Shown here in pieces: positions 33,851 to 41,930 of a stretch of DNA of 64,000 nt. Below the pieces are notes generated by a model. It did no database searches, had not been told where the DNA came from, and saw only the letters and a program-made list of their open reading frames with translations. The number at the start of each line of letters is the position of its first letter. Position 1 is the first letter of the stretch. Made by a program: the position numbers and the translations under genes. This stretch comes from WHSW01 sp963769945 (GTDB taxonomy: Bacteria > Actinomycetota > Thermoleophilia > Solirubrobacterales > 70-9). The stretch is from contig CAVYOA010000014.1 in NCBI GenBank assembly GCA_963769945.1, positions 124,001 to 188,000 on the forward strand, read 5' to 3'.

Positions 33851-34282
33851 TCAGCGCGCAGCGAAGGAGAGCCGGCCGCTGTCGCATTCGCGCACGACGC
33901 CGTCGCTGCCCTCAACCGAGCCGAAGAAGCGAAACGTGCCGACCGTCTTACGAGCCTTGACCGTGCCTCGCGCCTTGAATGTCGTCTCGCCGTTGTCGTC
34001 GGTGACCTTGAATGAGCCTGTGTTGCGCACGTCGATCTCGCCGCTGAGCTCGGCCTCTCCTTCGATGCCTTTGGGGGCGCCGTCGCAGGGAAGGGCGAAG
34101 TTTCTGGCCTTGACCAACGTGATCACGCTCTCGCCCTTCGACTCTGAGATGTCGATCCTGATCGTCGAGTCGGGCTGACCGTCGAACTCTCCGCGGTAGC
34201 TATCGGTGGCGCCTTGGGCCGACGCCAGCGCCGGGATGCATACCAGTACTGCGAGGCCGGTAAGGACGAAAGCTGTTCTCAT
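33851..34282 (-). CDS. Secreted hypothetical protein
   Basis: 143 residues. Signal peptide MRTAFVLTGLAVLVCIPALA (cleavage after ASA), then an all-beta domain with two Cys (ALPCDGAPKGIEGEAE, VVRECDSGRLSF). It has a similar length and layout to the secreted protein at 47233 (signal, GQPxxT strand, conserved Cys), so the two may be distant paralogs. ATG 34282 gives the cleaner signal than 34303. Convergent with the fusion gene, 27 bp apart. Function unknown. Confidence 0.6.
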   Translation of the reverse strand: MRTAFVLTGLAVLVCIPALASAQGATDSYRGEFDGQPDSTIRIDISESKGESVITLVKARNFALPCDGAPKGIEGEAELSGEIDVRNTGSFKVTDDNGETTFKARGTVKARKTVGTFRFFGSVEGSDGVVRECDSGRLSFAAR

Positions 34283-34428
34283 CTGCGTCTTGACCTCCGT
34301 CAAGCATTGGTGGAGTGCGCCGGGTGGCGACGCGTCACACTACCCAGCGTGAACGACGAACGCGCCGGTCACAGGCAGTTGTTGCACGGGCTGAGGCACA
34401 ACGTCGGCTGAGCAAGGTCAGGTAGTAC

Positions 34429-34887
34429 CTATCTGGCGCCCTTGAGGCAGATCAAATGCGACGTGATCGTGAAGCTCGTCGCGCCGCCGGATGCGATCGC
34501 CTCATCGTCGTAGCCAAGCAGGATGTGGTACTCGCTTGGGTTCGGGGTGTAGCTGCCCTGCTGATAGACGTTGGTGTTACTGGGGACCACGCCGCCACCA
34601 ATCACGCGAGAGGTGCCTGGGCACGAGAACAGCCTCACGTCGACGTACGGCCCAGTGGTGGCTGTGTCGATCGTGCTCGCTGCGCCGGTGAGATAGACGA
34701 CCTGGGGCTTCTTCGTCTTCGCCAGCCGGGCCGAGTCCGCGGTTGAGGAGACGTCCATCTCGACATCGACCTGCGCGTAACTCGGGCGAGGGCTGGAGCC
34801 GCTGCCGATGACGACGCTTGTCGTCACTGCGCCCACCCCGATCACGGTGACCGCGATCAAGCCCAGGAGCCTTTTCTTGTTTCGCAT
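34429..34887 (-). CDS. Exported hypothetical protein
   Basis: 152 residues. ATG 34887 follows GGGGGAAG and opens a signal anchor (KKRLLGLIAVTVIGVGAVTT). A beta-rich extracytoplasmic region follows: PQVVYLTGAASTI, GPYVDVRLFSCPGTSRVIGG, ATSFTITSHLICLKGA, with two cysteines that could form a disulfide. No family recognised. Divergent from the ECF sigma gene, about 140 bp between starts. Confidence 0.6.
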   Translation of the reverse strand: MRNKKRLLGLIAVTVIGVGAVTTSVVIGSGSSPRPSYAQVDVEMDVSSTADSARLAKTKKPQVVYLTGAASTIDTATTGPYVDVRLFSCPGTSRVIGGGVVPSNTNVYQQGSYTPNPSEYHILLGYDDEAIASGGATSFTITSHLICLKGAR

Positions 34888-35025
34888 TGCTTCGCTTCCC
34901 CCAAATCCGCGGCCGGCTGCCGCCGTTGCCTGGTCCAAGTACAGACTTAACACACGTACTGGCGAATCGGTTCGCTCGGGCGCGGCTCACGAAATAGGCT
35001 CGGTCGTTCGTTACACCTTCGAGTA

Positions 35026-35526
35026 GTGACCAAATCCGACAACACCAGGGCTCCGGTCCAGCCACCATTTCAGCGCTTTCTCGACGAGCACCGCAAGGCG
35101 GTTCTCGCGTTCCTGCGGGGAATGGTCGGTCACCACGACGCCGAAGACTGCTTTCAGGAGACCTTCATCGCCGCGATGCGCGCATATGACCAGATGGACG
35201 GACGTCATCCGCGAGCGTGGGTGATGACGATCGCGAGACGCAAGGCGATCGACCATCACCGTGCGCGCGCCCGCCGGCCGGAGCCTCGCGACGAGGTTCC
35301 CGAGGTGGCGACCTTCGACGAGCCTGCCGACCGCGAGATATGGCGGTCCGTGGCCCAGCTTTCCGAGGCACAGCGGACTGCGGTAGCGCTTCGCTACGGC
35401 GCTGACCTCGCCTACGCCGAGATCGCCACGGCGCTTCAGTGCAGCGAACCGGCCGCCAGGCGAAGAGTCGCCGACGCGATCAAAGCCCTTCGTGAAATCG
35501 TCGATGAGCAGGAGGTGCTCGCATGA
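35026..35526 (+). CDS. ECF-type RNA polymerase sigma factor
   Basis: 166 residues. Region 2 is FQRFLDEHRKAVLAFLRGMV with HHDAEDCFQETFIAAMR, and region 4 is LSEAQRTAVALRYGADLAYA, EIATALQCSEPAARRRV. It directs RNA polymerase to specific promoters. GTG 35026. The stop overlaps the methyltransferase start as ATGA, so the pair is coupled. No anti-sigma gene is adjacent, which leaves its control open. Possible target: its own operon with the DNA-repair gene (inference). Confidence 0.9.
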   Translation: MTKSDNTRAPVQPPFQRFLDEHRKAVLAFLRGMVGHHDAEDCFQETFIAAMRAYDQMDGRHPRAWVMTIARRKAIDHHRARARRPEPRDEVPEVATFDEPADREIWRSVAQLSEAQRTAVALRYGADLAYAEIATALQCSEPAARRRVADAIKALREIVDEQEVLA

Positions 35527-36140
35527 GCGCAGTGCACGCAGATGAGATCCGCAGGATTCTCGGCAGCGATCTCAGCGCCGGCGCCGAGCGAGCGGCCGCT
35601 GAGTTCTCCAAGCGCGCCGAGCGCGAGGGGCTCGCCGAGGTCGCCTTCGGCCGCTACGAGTCGCCGCTGGGCGATGGGCTCATCGCCGCGACCGATCGTG
35701 GACTCGTATCGGTGGCGCTTCCGGGGCACGACGAGGCCGAGTTCCTGGAGGGGATCGCGGCGGGGCTGTCGCCGCGGATGCTTGAGCTGCCGGCGCGCCT
35801 CGACCGTGCGCGTCGCGAGCTCGACGAGTACTTCGAGGGTCGTCGCAGCGAGTTCGAGCTGGAGCTCGATTGGGGACTGGTGCGGCCGGGGTTCATGAGC
35901 CGGGTTCTGCAAGCGACGGCACGACTGCCCTACGGGATCACCGCGAGCTACGGCGACGTCGCCCGCGAAGCCGGCAATCCGAGGGCCTATCGAGCGGCCG
36001 GCACAGCGCTCGGTGAGAACCCAATCCCGATCGTCGTGCCGTGTCACCGCGTCCTGCGCGCTGGCGGCGTTCTCGGCAACTACGGCGGCGGCCCGGAGAT
36101 GAAGCGCTGGCTGCTCGAGCACGAGGGCGCGATCGAGTAG
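35523..36140 (+). CDS. ogt: Methylated-DNA--protein-cysteine methyltransferase
   Basis: 205 residues. It removes the methyl group from O6-methylguanine in a suicide reaction. The active-site motif PIVVPCHRVLRAGG (Cys acceptor) and helix-turn-helix region LPYGITASYGDVAREAGNP are clear, with NYGGGPEMKRWLLEHE after. The first 45 residues (MSAVHADEIRRILGSDLSAG, AAAEFSKRAEREG) precede the usual N-terminal domain and are acidic/helical, possibly a contact region for the coupled sigma factor (inference). ATG 35523 overlaps the sigma stop by 4 bp. Confidence 0.9.
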   Translation: MSAVHADEIRRILGSDLSAGAERAAAEFSKRAEREGLAEVAFGRYESPLGDGLIAATDRGLVSVALPGHDEAEFLEGIAAGLSPRMLELPARLDRARRELDEYFEGRRSEFELELDWGLVRPGFMSRVLQATARLPYGITASYGDVAREAGNPRAYRAAGTALGENPIPIVVPCHRVLRAGGVLGNYGGGPEMKRWLLEHEGAIE

Positions 36141-36158
36141 CTGCGGCGGCCGACCCGA

Positions 36159-36207
36159 GTCGAGCGGCAGCAAACGTGGCACTACGCCACGAAATCTGCC
36201 ATTCGGC
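36159..36207 (+). repeat. Nested palindrome element, copy 1
   Basis: 49 bp, 18 bp after the ogt stop. Inner perfect hairpin CGTGGC-ACTAC-GCCACG (36175-36191), flanked by AAA on both sides, inside an outer imperfect stem GTCGAGCGGCAG against CTGCCATTCGGC with G-T wobbles. Shares frame and flank sequence with copy 2 at 41687, while the inner stems differ but each pairs. Not followed by a T run. Role could be 3'-end stabiliser, terminator or a REP-like mobile repeat. Confidence 0.7.
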
Positions 36208-36239
36208 CTGGGCGGACCGCCCGAGCTTGTCGACCTAGG

Positions 36240-36275
36240 AACTGTCAACTTGACAGCCAACCTATACTGCCAACT
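36240..36275 (+). promoter_or_regulatory. Leaderless promoter with palindromic operator for the HTH gene
   Basis: CTGTCAA-C-TTGACAG (36242-36256) is a perfect 15-bp palindrome. A -10 box TATACT (36263-36268) ends 7 bp before the ATG at 36276, so transcription would start at or next to the start codon. The palindrome lies between the -35 region (about 36240) and the -10, a usual repressor position. The downstream HTH protein is the natural candidate for binding (inference). Confidence 0.55.
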
Positions 36276-36764
36276 ATGCATGTCGACCCGAACAGTCCCA
36301 ATGCCAGCCTGACCAAGCGCCAGCAGGAGGTACTCGAGCGACTCGAGCGAGGTGATGGTGTCAAGGAGATCGCAACCGACATCGGAATTAGCCGCACCGC
36401 CGTGTACCAGCACATCGAGCGTTTGCGACGCCAGGGAGCGGTGGCCGACACCTACACCCCCAGCGGGCAGCCGCCCCGCCGCCAGGACCTCGCCAATGGA
36501 CAGTCGGCGCTCGCCGCAGTTGCACCGCGAGACAGCGCCGTCGCGCGCTTGCGAGAGCTTTCGCTCGAGCGCAGCGATCGAGATGAAACCGCCTACGCGG
36601 AAACAATTGAGGGAGCGATCGCAGCCGGCGATGCCGTCGGCCTCGCATACGAACTGGGACGCCTTGATGCACAAGGGGAGGCGGGGCTACCCGCCGATCT
36701 CGTCGAGTCGGGATTGCGGCGCCTTGGGGTCTTGCCGTCCGACGAGGAGGAGCGCAACCAGTGA
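36276..36764 (+). CDS. LuxR/sigma-like HTH transcriptional regulator
   Basis: 162 residues. The N-terminal HTH (SLTKRQQEVLERLERGDGVK, EIATDIGISRTAVYQHIERL) resembles LuxR-type or sigma region 4 DNA-binding helices. No receiver domain is present. The rest is helical and acidic with DETAYAETIEGAIAAGDAVG, ending SDEEERNQ. ATG directly follows the promoter with no room for a leader or ribosome binding site. It precedes lemA by 45 bp, so it may regulate envelope functions including itself. Frame intact. Confidence 0.75.
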   Translation: MHVDPNSPNASLTKRQQEVLERLERGDGVKEIATDIGISRTAVYQHIERLRRQGAVADTYTPSGQPPRRQDLANGQSALAAVAPRDSAVARLRELSLERSDRDETAYAETIEGAIAAGDAVGLAYELGRLDAQGEAGLPADLVESGLRRLGVLPSDEEERNQ

Positions 36765-36809
36765 TACTCAAGGTGCCGCCGCCAATTCAGAAGGAAAGGT
36801 CTTAGGGCA

Positions 36810-37502
36810 ATGACAATCGTCTTGATCATCTTGGGCGTAGTACTGCTGCTCGGGCTGATTTTCATCCTGATCCGCAACTCGATCATCGGATCGCGAAACC
36901 GTGTCGACGAGGCGTGGTCGGGAATCGATGTCCAGCTCAAGCGCCGCCACGATCTCGTCCCGAACCTGGTCGAGGCCGTCAAGGGCTACGCGACTCACGA
37001 GCGTGCGACCTTCGAGAACGTGACGCAAGCCCGCGCTGCAGCGATGCAGGCCTCGGGGCCGGCGGAGGCAAGCGCGGCGGAGGGCATGCTGAGCCAGGCA
37101 CTCGGCGGCCTGCGCGTCGTCGCTGAGGCATACCCGGAACTGCGCGCAACCGAGAACTTTCAGGATCTGACCCGCAACCTGAACGAGCTCGAAGACGAGA
37201 TCCAGGCGTCTCGCCGGATCTACAACTCCAACGTCCAGGCCTACAACACGAAGATTCAGATCTTCCCGAACTCGGTCGTCGCCAGCTCCGGTGGCTTCAC
37301 AGCTCGCGAGTTCTTCGAGATCGAGAACGCCGGCGATCGCGAGGTCCCGGCCGTTTCGTTCTCAGACACGGGTGCTGCTGCACCGACGAACGCTGCAGCT
37401 CCCGCGGCCCCGGCAGCTCCCGCGGCCCCCGCAACTCCCGCGGCCCCTGCGGGATCGTCCCCGCCCTCGACGCCACCCCCGGCGCCGCCGGCCGGGGGCT
37501 GA
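36810..37502 (+). CDS. lemA: LemA family membrane protein
   Basis: 230 residues. One N-terminal helix (LIILGVVLLLGLIFILI), then the LemA helical domain with NRVDEAWSGIDVQLKRRHDL, VPNLVEAVKGYATHER and the closing NSVVASSGGFTAREFFEIEN. The last 45 residues are a Pro/Ala-rich tail (AAPAAPAAPAAPATPAAPAG) not usual in the family. LemA proteins are membrane-bound with an uncertain role, often beside a TPM-domain protein, which is absent here. ATG follows AAGGAAAGG at good spacing. Confidence 0.9.
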   Translation: MTIVLIILGVVLLLGLIFILIRNSIIGSRNRVDEAWSGIDVQLKRRHDLVPNLVEAVKGYATHERATFENVTQARAAAMQASGPAEASAAEGMLSQALGGLRVVAEAYPELRATENFQDLTRNLNELEDEIQASRRIYNSNVQAYNTKIQIFPNSVVASSGGFTAREFFEIENAGDREVPAVSFSDTGAAAPTNAAAPAAPAAPAAPATPAAPAGSSPPSTPPPAPPAGG

Positions 37503-37584
37503 CGAGCCAAGCTCGCGGCCGTTGCCCACCGGCGCCGCGGTGGCGCTGGCGAATTCGTCGCCCCGGGCATATGATCGCGGCACA

Positions 37585-38217
37585 GTGACCGAACTCCAGG
37601 CCGACGACGCAACCGACACGCCGGGGTTCATCCGAGACTCGGATCTCTTGGGCTCGGCCCTGGCGGTTGCCGCCAACGCCCACCGTGGCCAGTTTCGATA
37701 CGACGGGTCGCCGTATCTCTCGCATCCACTGCGCGTGTGCGAGCTGCTCGCCCATGCTGGCGCACCGGAGACGACGCTGGCCGCCGCGCTGCTGCACGAT
37801 GGGGTCGAGGACTCCGAGCTGACGATCGGCCGGGTGGTCGAGGGCTTCGGCCTGCAAATCGGCGAACTGGTGGCGGCGTTGACCGAGGACGCGTCGATCG
37901 ACAGCTGGCTCGAGCGAAAGCGCGGACTTCGCGCTCAGGTGGCAGAGGCCGGCGAGGCCGCGGCCGCCATCTACGCCGCCGACAAGCTCGCCAACCTGCA
38001 GGAGATGCGCAGCCTTTACTCGCAGCGCGGTGAGGATGCGATCGATCTCCACAAGGCCCCCAGCCTCGACTCACGCGTCCAGGCATGGCGAGACGACCTG
38101 GCGATGGTGCAACAGCTGGCGCCGGCGATGCCTTTAATTGCGGCGCTTCGAGCTGAGCTCGATCAGTTCGAAGCCGAGCGCGGGGCTCGAAGTAGTCGGC
38201 GTACCGAGCACGTCTAG
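37585..38217 (+). CDS. HD-domain hydrolase, SpoT/MESH1-like
   Basis: 210 residues, GTG 37585. NAHRGQFRYDGSPYLSHPLRVCELL with AAALLHDGVEDSEL gives the metal-binding His...His-Asp residues of the SpoT hydrolase domain, and IYAADKLANLQEMR supplies the later Asp. No synthetase domain follows, so it resembles small alarmone hydrolases that break down (p)ppGpp. TATGAT (37569-37574) lies 10 bp upstream of the start, allowing a very short leader. The substrate is inferred by family. Confidence 0.8.
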   Translation: MTELQADDATDTPGFIRDSDLLGSALAVAANAHRGQFRYDGSPYLSHPLRVCELLAHAGAPETTLAAALLHDGVEDSELTIGRVVEGFGLQIGELVAALTEDASIDSWLERKRGLRAQVAEAGEAAAAIYAADKLANLQEMRSLYSQRGEDAIDLHKAPSLDSRVQAWRDDLAMVQQLAPAMPLIAALRAELDQFEAERGARSSRRTEHV

Positions 38218-38278
38218 ATCCGCGGGCGTTACTTGCCACGGGCAGGAGGCGAGCGCACCGGGCTGAAAACCAGTCCGG

Positions 38279-39253
38279 ATGATCGTCGATTGCGCCCATT
38301 ACCGCGGCGGAGAGCGCCAGCAGCGCGAGCCGCTCGAGATCGAGTCAGCCGCTGAAATCGCGGCCGCGGCGGGCGAGGGCGAGTTCATCTGGCTCGGCTT
38401 GCGCGACCCGACCGAGGACGAGCTCAACCGCGCCGGCAAGTCGTTCGACCTCAATCCGCTCGCCGTCGAGGATGCTCGCCACGCTCACCAGCGCCCGAAG
38501 ATGGAGGACTACGACGGCTCGGTGTTCATCGTCTTGCGCCCGGCCCGCTACGACGACGAAACCGAGTCGGTCGAGTTCGGAGAGATTCACCTCTTTCTGG
38601 CCCGCCACTACGCGATCGCGGTGCGCCGTGGCGATGCGAGCGAGCTCAAAGGGGCACGCCAGCGCGTCGAGCAGTCGAACCTGCTCGAGCACGGCGTCGG
38701 CGCCGTCACCTGGGCGGTGCTCGACAAGGTGGTCGACGATTACCTGCCGGTGGTGCAAGGGATCGACGAGGACATCCAGGAGGTCGAGCAGGACATCTTC
38801 GCCCGCGGGGCCGACTCGACCCAGCGCATCTACTTCCTCAAGCGCGAGGTGATCGAGTTCCATCGCGCTGTCTCGCCGCTGCTGCCCAACCTCGAGGCGC
38901 TCGAGCGTGGCGCCTACCCGCAGATCGGGGATGACCTGCGCCGCTACTTTCGCGACGTCGCCGACCACGCGCGGCGGATCGACGAGCAGGTCAACTCACA
39001 GCGCGAACTGCTGACGTCGATCCTCGAGGCGAACCTGGCGTTGCTTTCGGTGAAACAGAACGAGGTTGTGCGGGCGATCTCGGCCTGGGCCGCGATCATC
39101 GCCGTGCCGACGTTCATCGCCTCGATCTGGGGCATGAACTTCGAGTACATGCCCGAGCTCGACGAGCGCTGGGGCTATCCGCTGGCCCTGGCGATCATGG
39201 CAGTGGCCGCAGTCGCCCTGCACCGGCTCTTCCGGCGTATTCAGTGGCTGTAG
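38279..39253 (+). CDS. corA: CorA family magnesium/divalent cation transporter
   Basis: 324 residues. A long cytoplasmic domain (EGEFIWLGLRDPTEDELNRA start; helices such as VVQGIDEDIQEVEQDIFA) ends in two membrane helices. The pore motif GMN is present (SIWGMNFEYMPELDERWGYP). Inner-membrane channel for Mg2+. ATG 38279 stands 61 bp after the HD gene on the same strand; ribosome binding site is weak. Frame intact. Confidence 0.92.
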   Translation: MIVDCAHYRGGERQQREPLEIESAAEIAAAAGEGEFIWLGLRDPTEDELNRAGKSFDLNPLAVEDARHAHQRPKMEDYDGSVFIVLRPARYDDETESVEFGEIHLFLARHYAIAVRRGDASELKGARQRVEQSNLLEHGVGAVTWAVLDKVVDDYLPVVQGIDEDIQEVEQDIFARGADSTQRIYFLKREVIEFHRAVSPLLPNLEALERGAYPQIGDDLRRYFRDVADHARRIDEQVNSQRELLTSILEANLALLSVKQNEVVRAISAWAAIIAVPTFIASIWGMNFEYMPELDERWGYPLALAIMAVAAVALHRLFRRIQWL

Positions 39254-39283
39254 CGGCGACCGGCCCTCTCTAAGCTGACCCGA

Positions 39284-40176
39284 ATGGCGGCCACAGCGAT
39301 CGACGTCGCCGCGCCGCTGCTGCTCGTCGCGGTCGCGGTTGGCTACGCGCGCCGCGCTTCGACTCTCGCCGCCCGCGGCAAGCCGGTCGAAATCTGGCGC
39401 CAGGTCTGCTTCGCAGCCGGCCTCGTCGTCCTGCTAGGCGCCGACCTACCGCCGCTTTCGACGCTCGCCGAGGAGATCGTCGTCGGCCACATGGTCCAGC
39501 ACCTGCTTATCGGCGATCTTGCCGGCCTGCTGATCGCTCTGGGGCTCACCGGACCGATGCTGCAGCCGCTGCTGGCAATGAGGGCCTTCGGGTGGTTGCG
39601 GGCGTTCGGCAATCCCGTGATCGCGCTGCCCCTGTGGTGTCTCAACCTCTACCTGTGGCATCTCTCGGCCCTGTATGAGGGCGTGCTCACGAGCCCGGTG
39701 CTGCACTTCGCCCAGCACGCCTGCTTCTTCGGTTTTGGCTTGGCGATGTGGCTGCCGCTGGTCGGTCCGCTGCCGAAGCCGGCCTGGTTCAACGACATGG
39801 CCAAGCTCGGCTACGTGATCGTCGTTCGCCTGCTGGAGGCGGTGCTCGCGAACGTCCTCATCTGGTCGGGGAGCCCGCTATATGACGCCTACGCTCCGGG
39901 GAGGCAAAGTGGAACATTGCCCCGCTGACCGACCAGGGCGCCGCCGGCAACGTGATGATGCTGTGGACCGGAACCGTCACTTTGGCGCTGTTCACGTGGC
40001 TCTTCTTTCGCGCCGCCCGTCGCAGCGCCGAGAAGCAGGACCTGCTCGACCTCGCCGATCGTCACGGCTTCGACCTCGACCCGGCGCGGGCCGCGCGAGC
40101 GGTCGAGGCCGACCAGGGCGAGCGCCTGCGCGAGCGCATCCTCGCCGGCCGGGCAGCGCCTGGGGGCCCGGCATGA
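39284..40176 (+). CDS. ctaG: CtaG/caa3-type cytochrome oxidase assembly factor, one frame change
   Basis: About 297 residues with seven helices. EEIVVGHMVQHLLIGDLAGL and LNLYLWHLSALYEGVLTSPV with HFAQHACFFGFG carry the conserved His residues of the caa3_CtaG family, copper-related assembly proteins for cytochrome oxidase. A single missing G near 39898 breaks the frame between DAYAPG and EAKWNIAPLTDQGAAGNVMM; after it a last helix (MMLWTGTVTLALFTWLFF) and a basic C-terminus follow. Stop TGA 40174-40176 overlaps the next start as ATGA. It may assist the oxidase whose subunit II gene lies at the left edge of the window (inference). Confidence 0.85.
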
Positions 40177-41673
40177 GCGCTTGCGGGCAACCGTTACCTC
40201 TACATCTTGGTCTTGGTCGTCGGCACCGGCAGCCTTGGTGCCGAGATCGCCGCGGCGCGGCTGATGGCGCCGTTCTTCGGTGACTCGACGATCATCTGGG
40301 CGAACACGATCGGCGTCACCTTGGTCGCGCTTTCGATCGGCTACTGGCTCGGCGGCAAGTGGTCAGAGCGCCGCCCTGATCTGCGCTCGCTGTGCAAGGT
40401 GGTGCTGCTGGCCGCGGCGCTGCTCGCCGTGATCCCTTTCCTTGCCAAGCCGTTCTTCGACGTTGCCGTGGGTGCCCTCGACGAGATCGAGGCCGGGGCC
40501 TTCGTCGGCTCGCTGGCGGGCATCCTGATCTTGGTCGCGGTCCCGGTGATGCTGCTCGGCACCTGCTCGCCCTGGGCAATACGCCTCGCAGTCGACGATG
40601 TCGAGCACGCGGGTCAAGTGGCCGGTCGCCTCTATGCCGTCTCGACGATCGGCTCGTTGCTCGGGACGATGGTCTCGGCCCTGGTGCTGATCCCGTTCGT
40701 CGGCACCCAGCGCACCTTCCTCGCCTTTGCCGCCGTGATCGCGCTCGTCGCTGCTGCCGGGCTCGGCTGGCGTTTCGTCGCCGTGCCGGTGGCGGTTGGG
40801 CTGGCGATGGCGATCCCGGTCGGGACCGTGAAGGCCACCGACAACGGCACGGTGATCTATGAGAGCGACTCCGAGCACCAATACATCCGCGTCATCGATG
40901 AAGACGACGGCGATCGCGCCCTCGAGCTCAACGAGGGCCAGGCGACGCATTCGCTGCTGCGTCCCGGCAGCTATCTCACCGACAACGTTTGGGACGGCTA
41001 CCTCGTGTTGCCGTTCGCGGTGCTCGACGAGCCGCCGCAGAAGATCGCGATCCTCGGCAACGCCGCGGGCACGACCGCACGCGCCTACGGGCACTACTTT
41101 CCCGAGACCCAGGTTGACGGCGTCGAGATCGATCCCGAGCTCGAAGAAGTGGGTCGCGAGTACTTCGACATGGGCTCGAACGAGAACCTCACCGTCCACA
41201 ACGAGGACGCGCGGCCCTGGCTGCGGGCATCCGAGGGCGACTTCGATGTCATTCTCGTCGACGCCTACCGTCAGCCCTACATTCCGTTCTACCTGGCGAC
41301 GACCGAGTTCTTCGACCTCGCGCGCGACCGGCTCGCGCCGGGCGGCCTGGTGATCGTCAATGCTGGGCATCCGGAGGGCAGCGAGGACCTCGAGAAGGTG
41401 CTGGCGGCGACCATGGGCGAGAGCTTCCCGACCGTGCTGCGCGACCCGATCGAGGAGACGAACACACTCTTGATCGGCACCGAGGCGCCCGCTTCGGCGG
41501 CGGGCATCGCGCGGGCAGCGCGAGACTTCCCGCCGGAGCTCGCCGCGCTGGCGCGAAATCAGGCGCTATTGCTGGGCCCCGCGCTTGAAGGCGGCGACGT
41601 CTACACCGACGACAAGGCCCCGGTCGAGTGGCTGATCGACAAGTCGATCCTCGACTACGCGGGCGGCCAATAA
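40173..41673 (+). CDS. Membrane-fused spermidine synthase-like protein
   Basis: About 499 residues. The N-terminal half has about six helices (GTGSLGAEIAAARLMAPFFG opens it), and the C-terminal half is a spermidine-synthase-like methyltransferase fold: IAILGNAAGTTARAYGHYFP, VDGVEIDPELEEV, EGDFDVILVDAYRQPYIPFY. The Asp that marks aminopropyl transfer (DAYRQ) is present but decarboxylated-SAM specificity is not clear. ATG 40173 overlaps the CtaG stop, and one base change directly after it is needed to enter the frame (NRYLYILVLVVG); otherwise TTG 40207 is the start. Family members may transfer aminopropyl groups or act on membrane-proximal substrates. Confidence 0.75.
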
Positions 41674-41686
41674 TCCGAACGACCGT

Positions 41687-41733
41687 GCCGAGCGGCAGAA
41701 ACGCCAAATTATTTGGCGAAATCTGCGTTCGGC
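41687..41733 (+). repeat. Nested palindrome element, copy 2
   Basis: 47 bp, 13 bp after the upstream stop. Inner perfect palindrome CGCCAAAT-T-ATTTGGCG (41702-41718), flanked by AA/AAA, inside outer arms GCCGAGCGGCAGA and TCTGCGTTCGGC. Matches copy 1 at 36159 in the outer arms and spacing. Lies between convergent genes, so it may end transcription from both sides. Confidence 0.7.
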
Positions 41734-41747
41734 GACTCTCCGGTGCC

Positions 41748-41930
41748 TCAGCGGTTGCGGCTGTCGGATTCGCGGCCGCGGACCCAGCGCCACCAGTAGA
41801 CGGCGAGGTCGGCGAAAAAGGCGACGACGCGCCCGACTGGTCCGGTTACGAGCCAGGCGATTACGCGGTCGCTGAGAGTCAGCGGCGGCATTCGGCTTGG
41901 TCGGGTTGGTGGATCTGCAGGCATCTTCAA
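41748..41930 (-). CDS. Small hydrophobic protein, unknown
   Basis: 60 residues: PPTRPSRMPPLTLSDRVIAW, LVTGPVGRVVAFFADLAVYW, WRWVRGRESDSRNR. One membrane helix with a basic end. TTG 41930 overlaps the aldo/keto reductase stop as TTGA (ATG 41924 is the alternative). Sequences like this with a DRxIAxLVTGPxG motif recur in actinobacteria as far as I recall; no function is known. Confidence 0.5.
   Translation of the reverse strand: MKMPADPPTRPSRMPPLTLSDRVIAWLVTGPVGRVVAFFADLAVYWWRWVRGRESDSRNR

Noticed and set aside
36250..36255. TTGACA as a -35 box for the HTH gene
   Set aside because: Only 7 bp before TATACT; too close for sigma-70 spacing. It is the right arm of the palindrome.
35436..36674. 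Minus-strand 412-codon open frame
   Set aside because: Antisense to ogt and the HTH gene, which have clear motifs.
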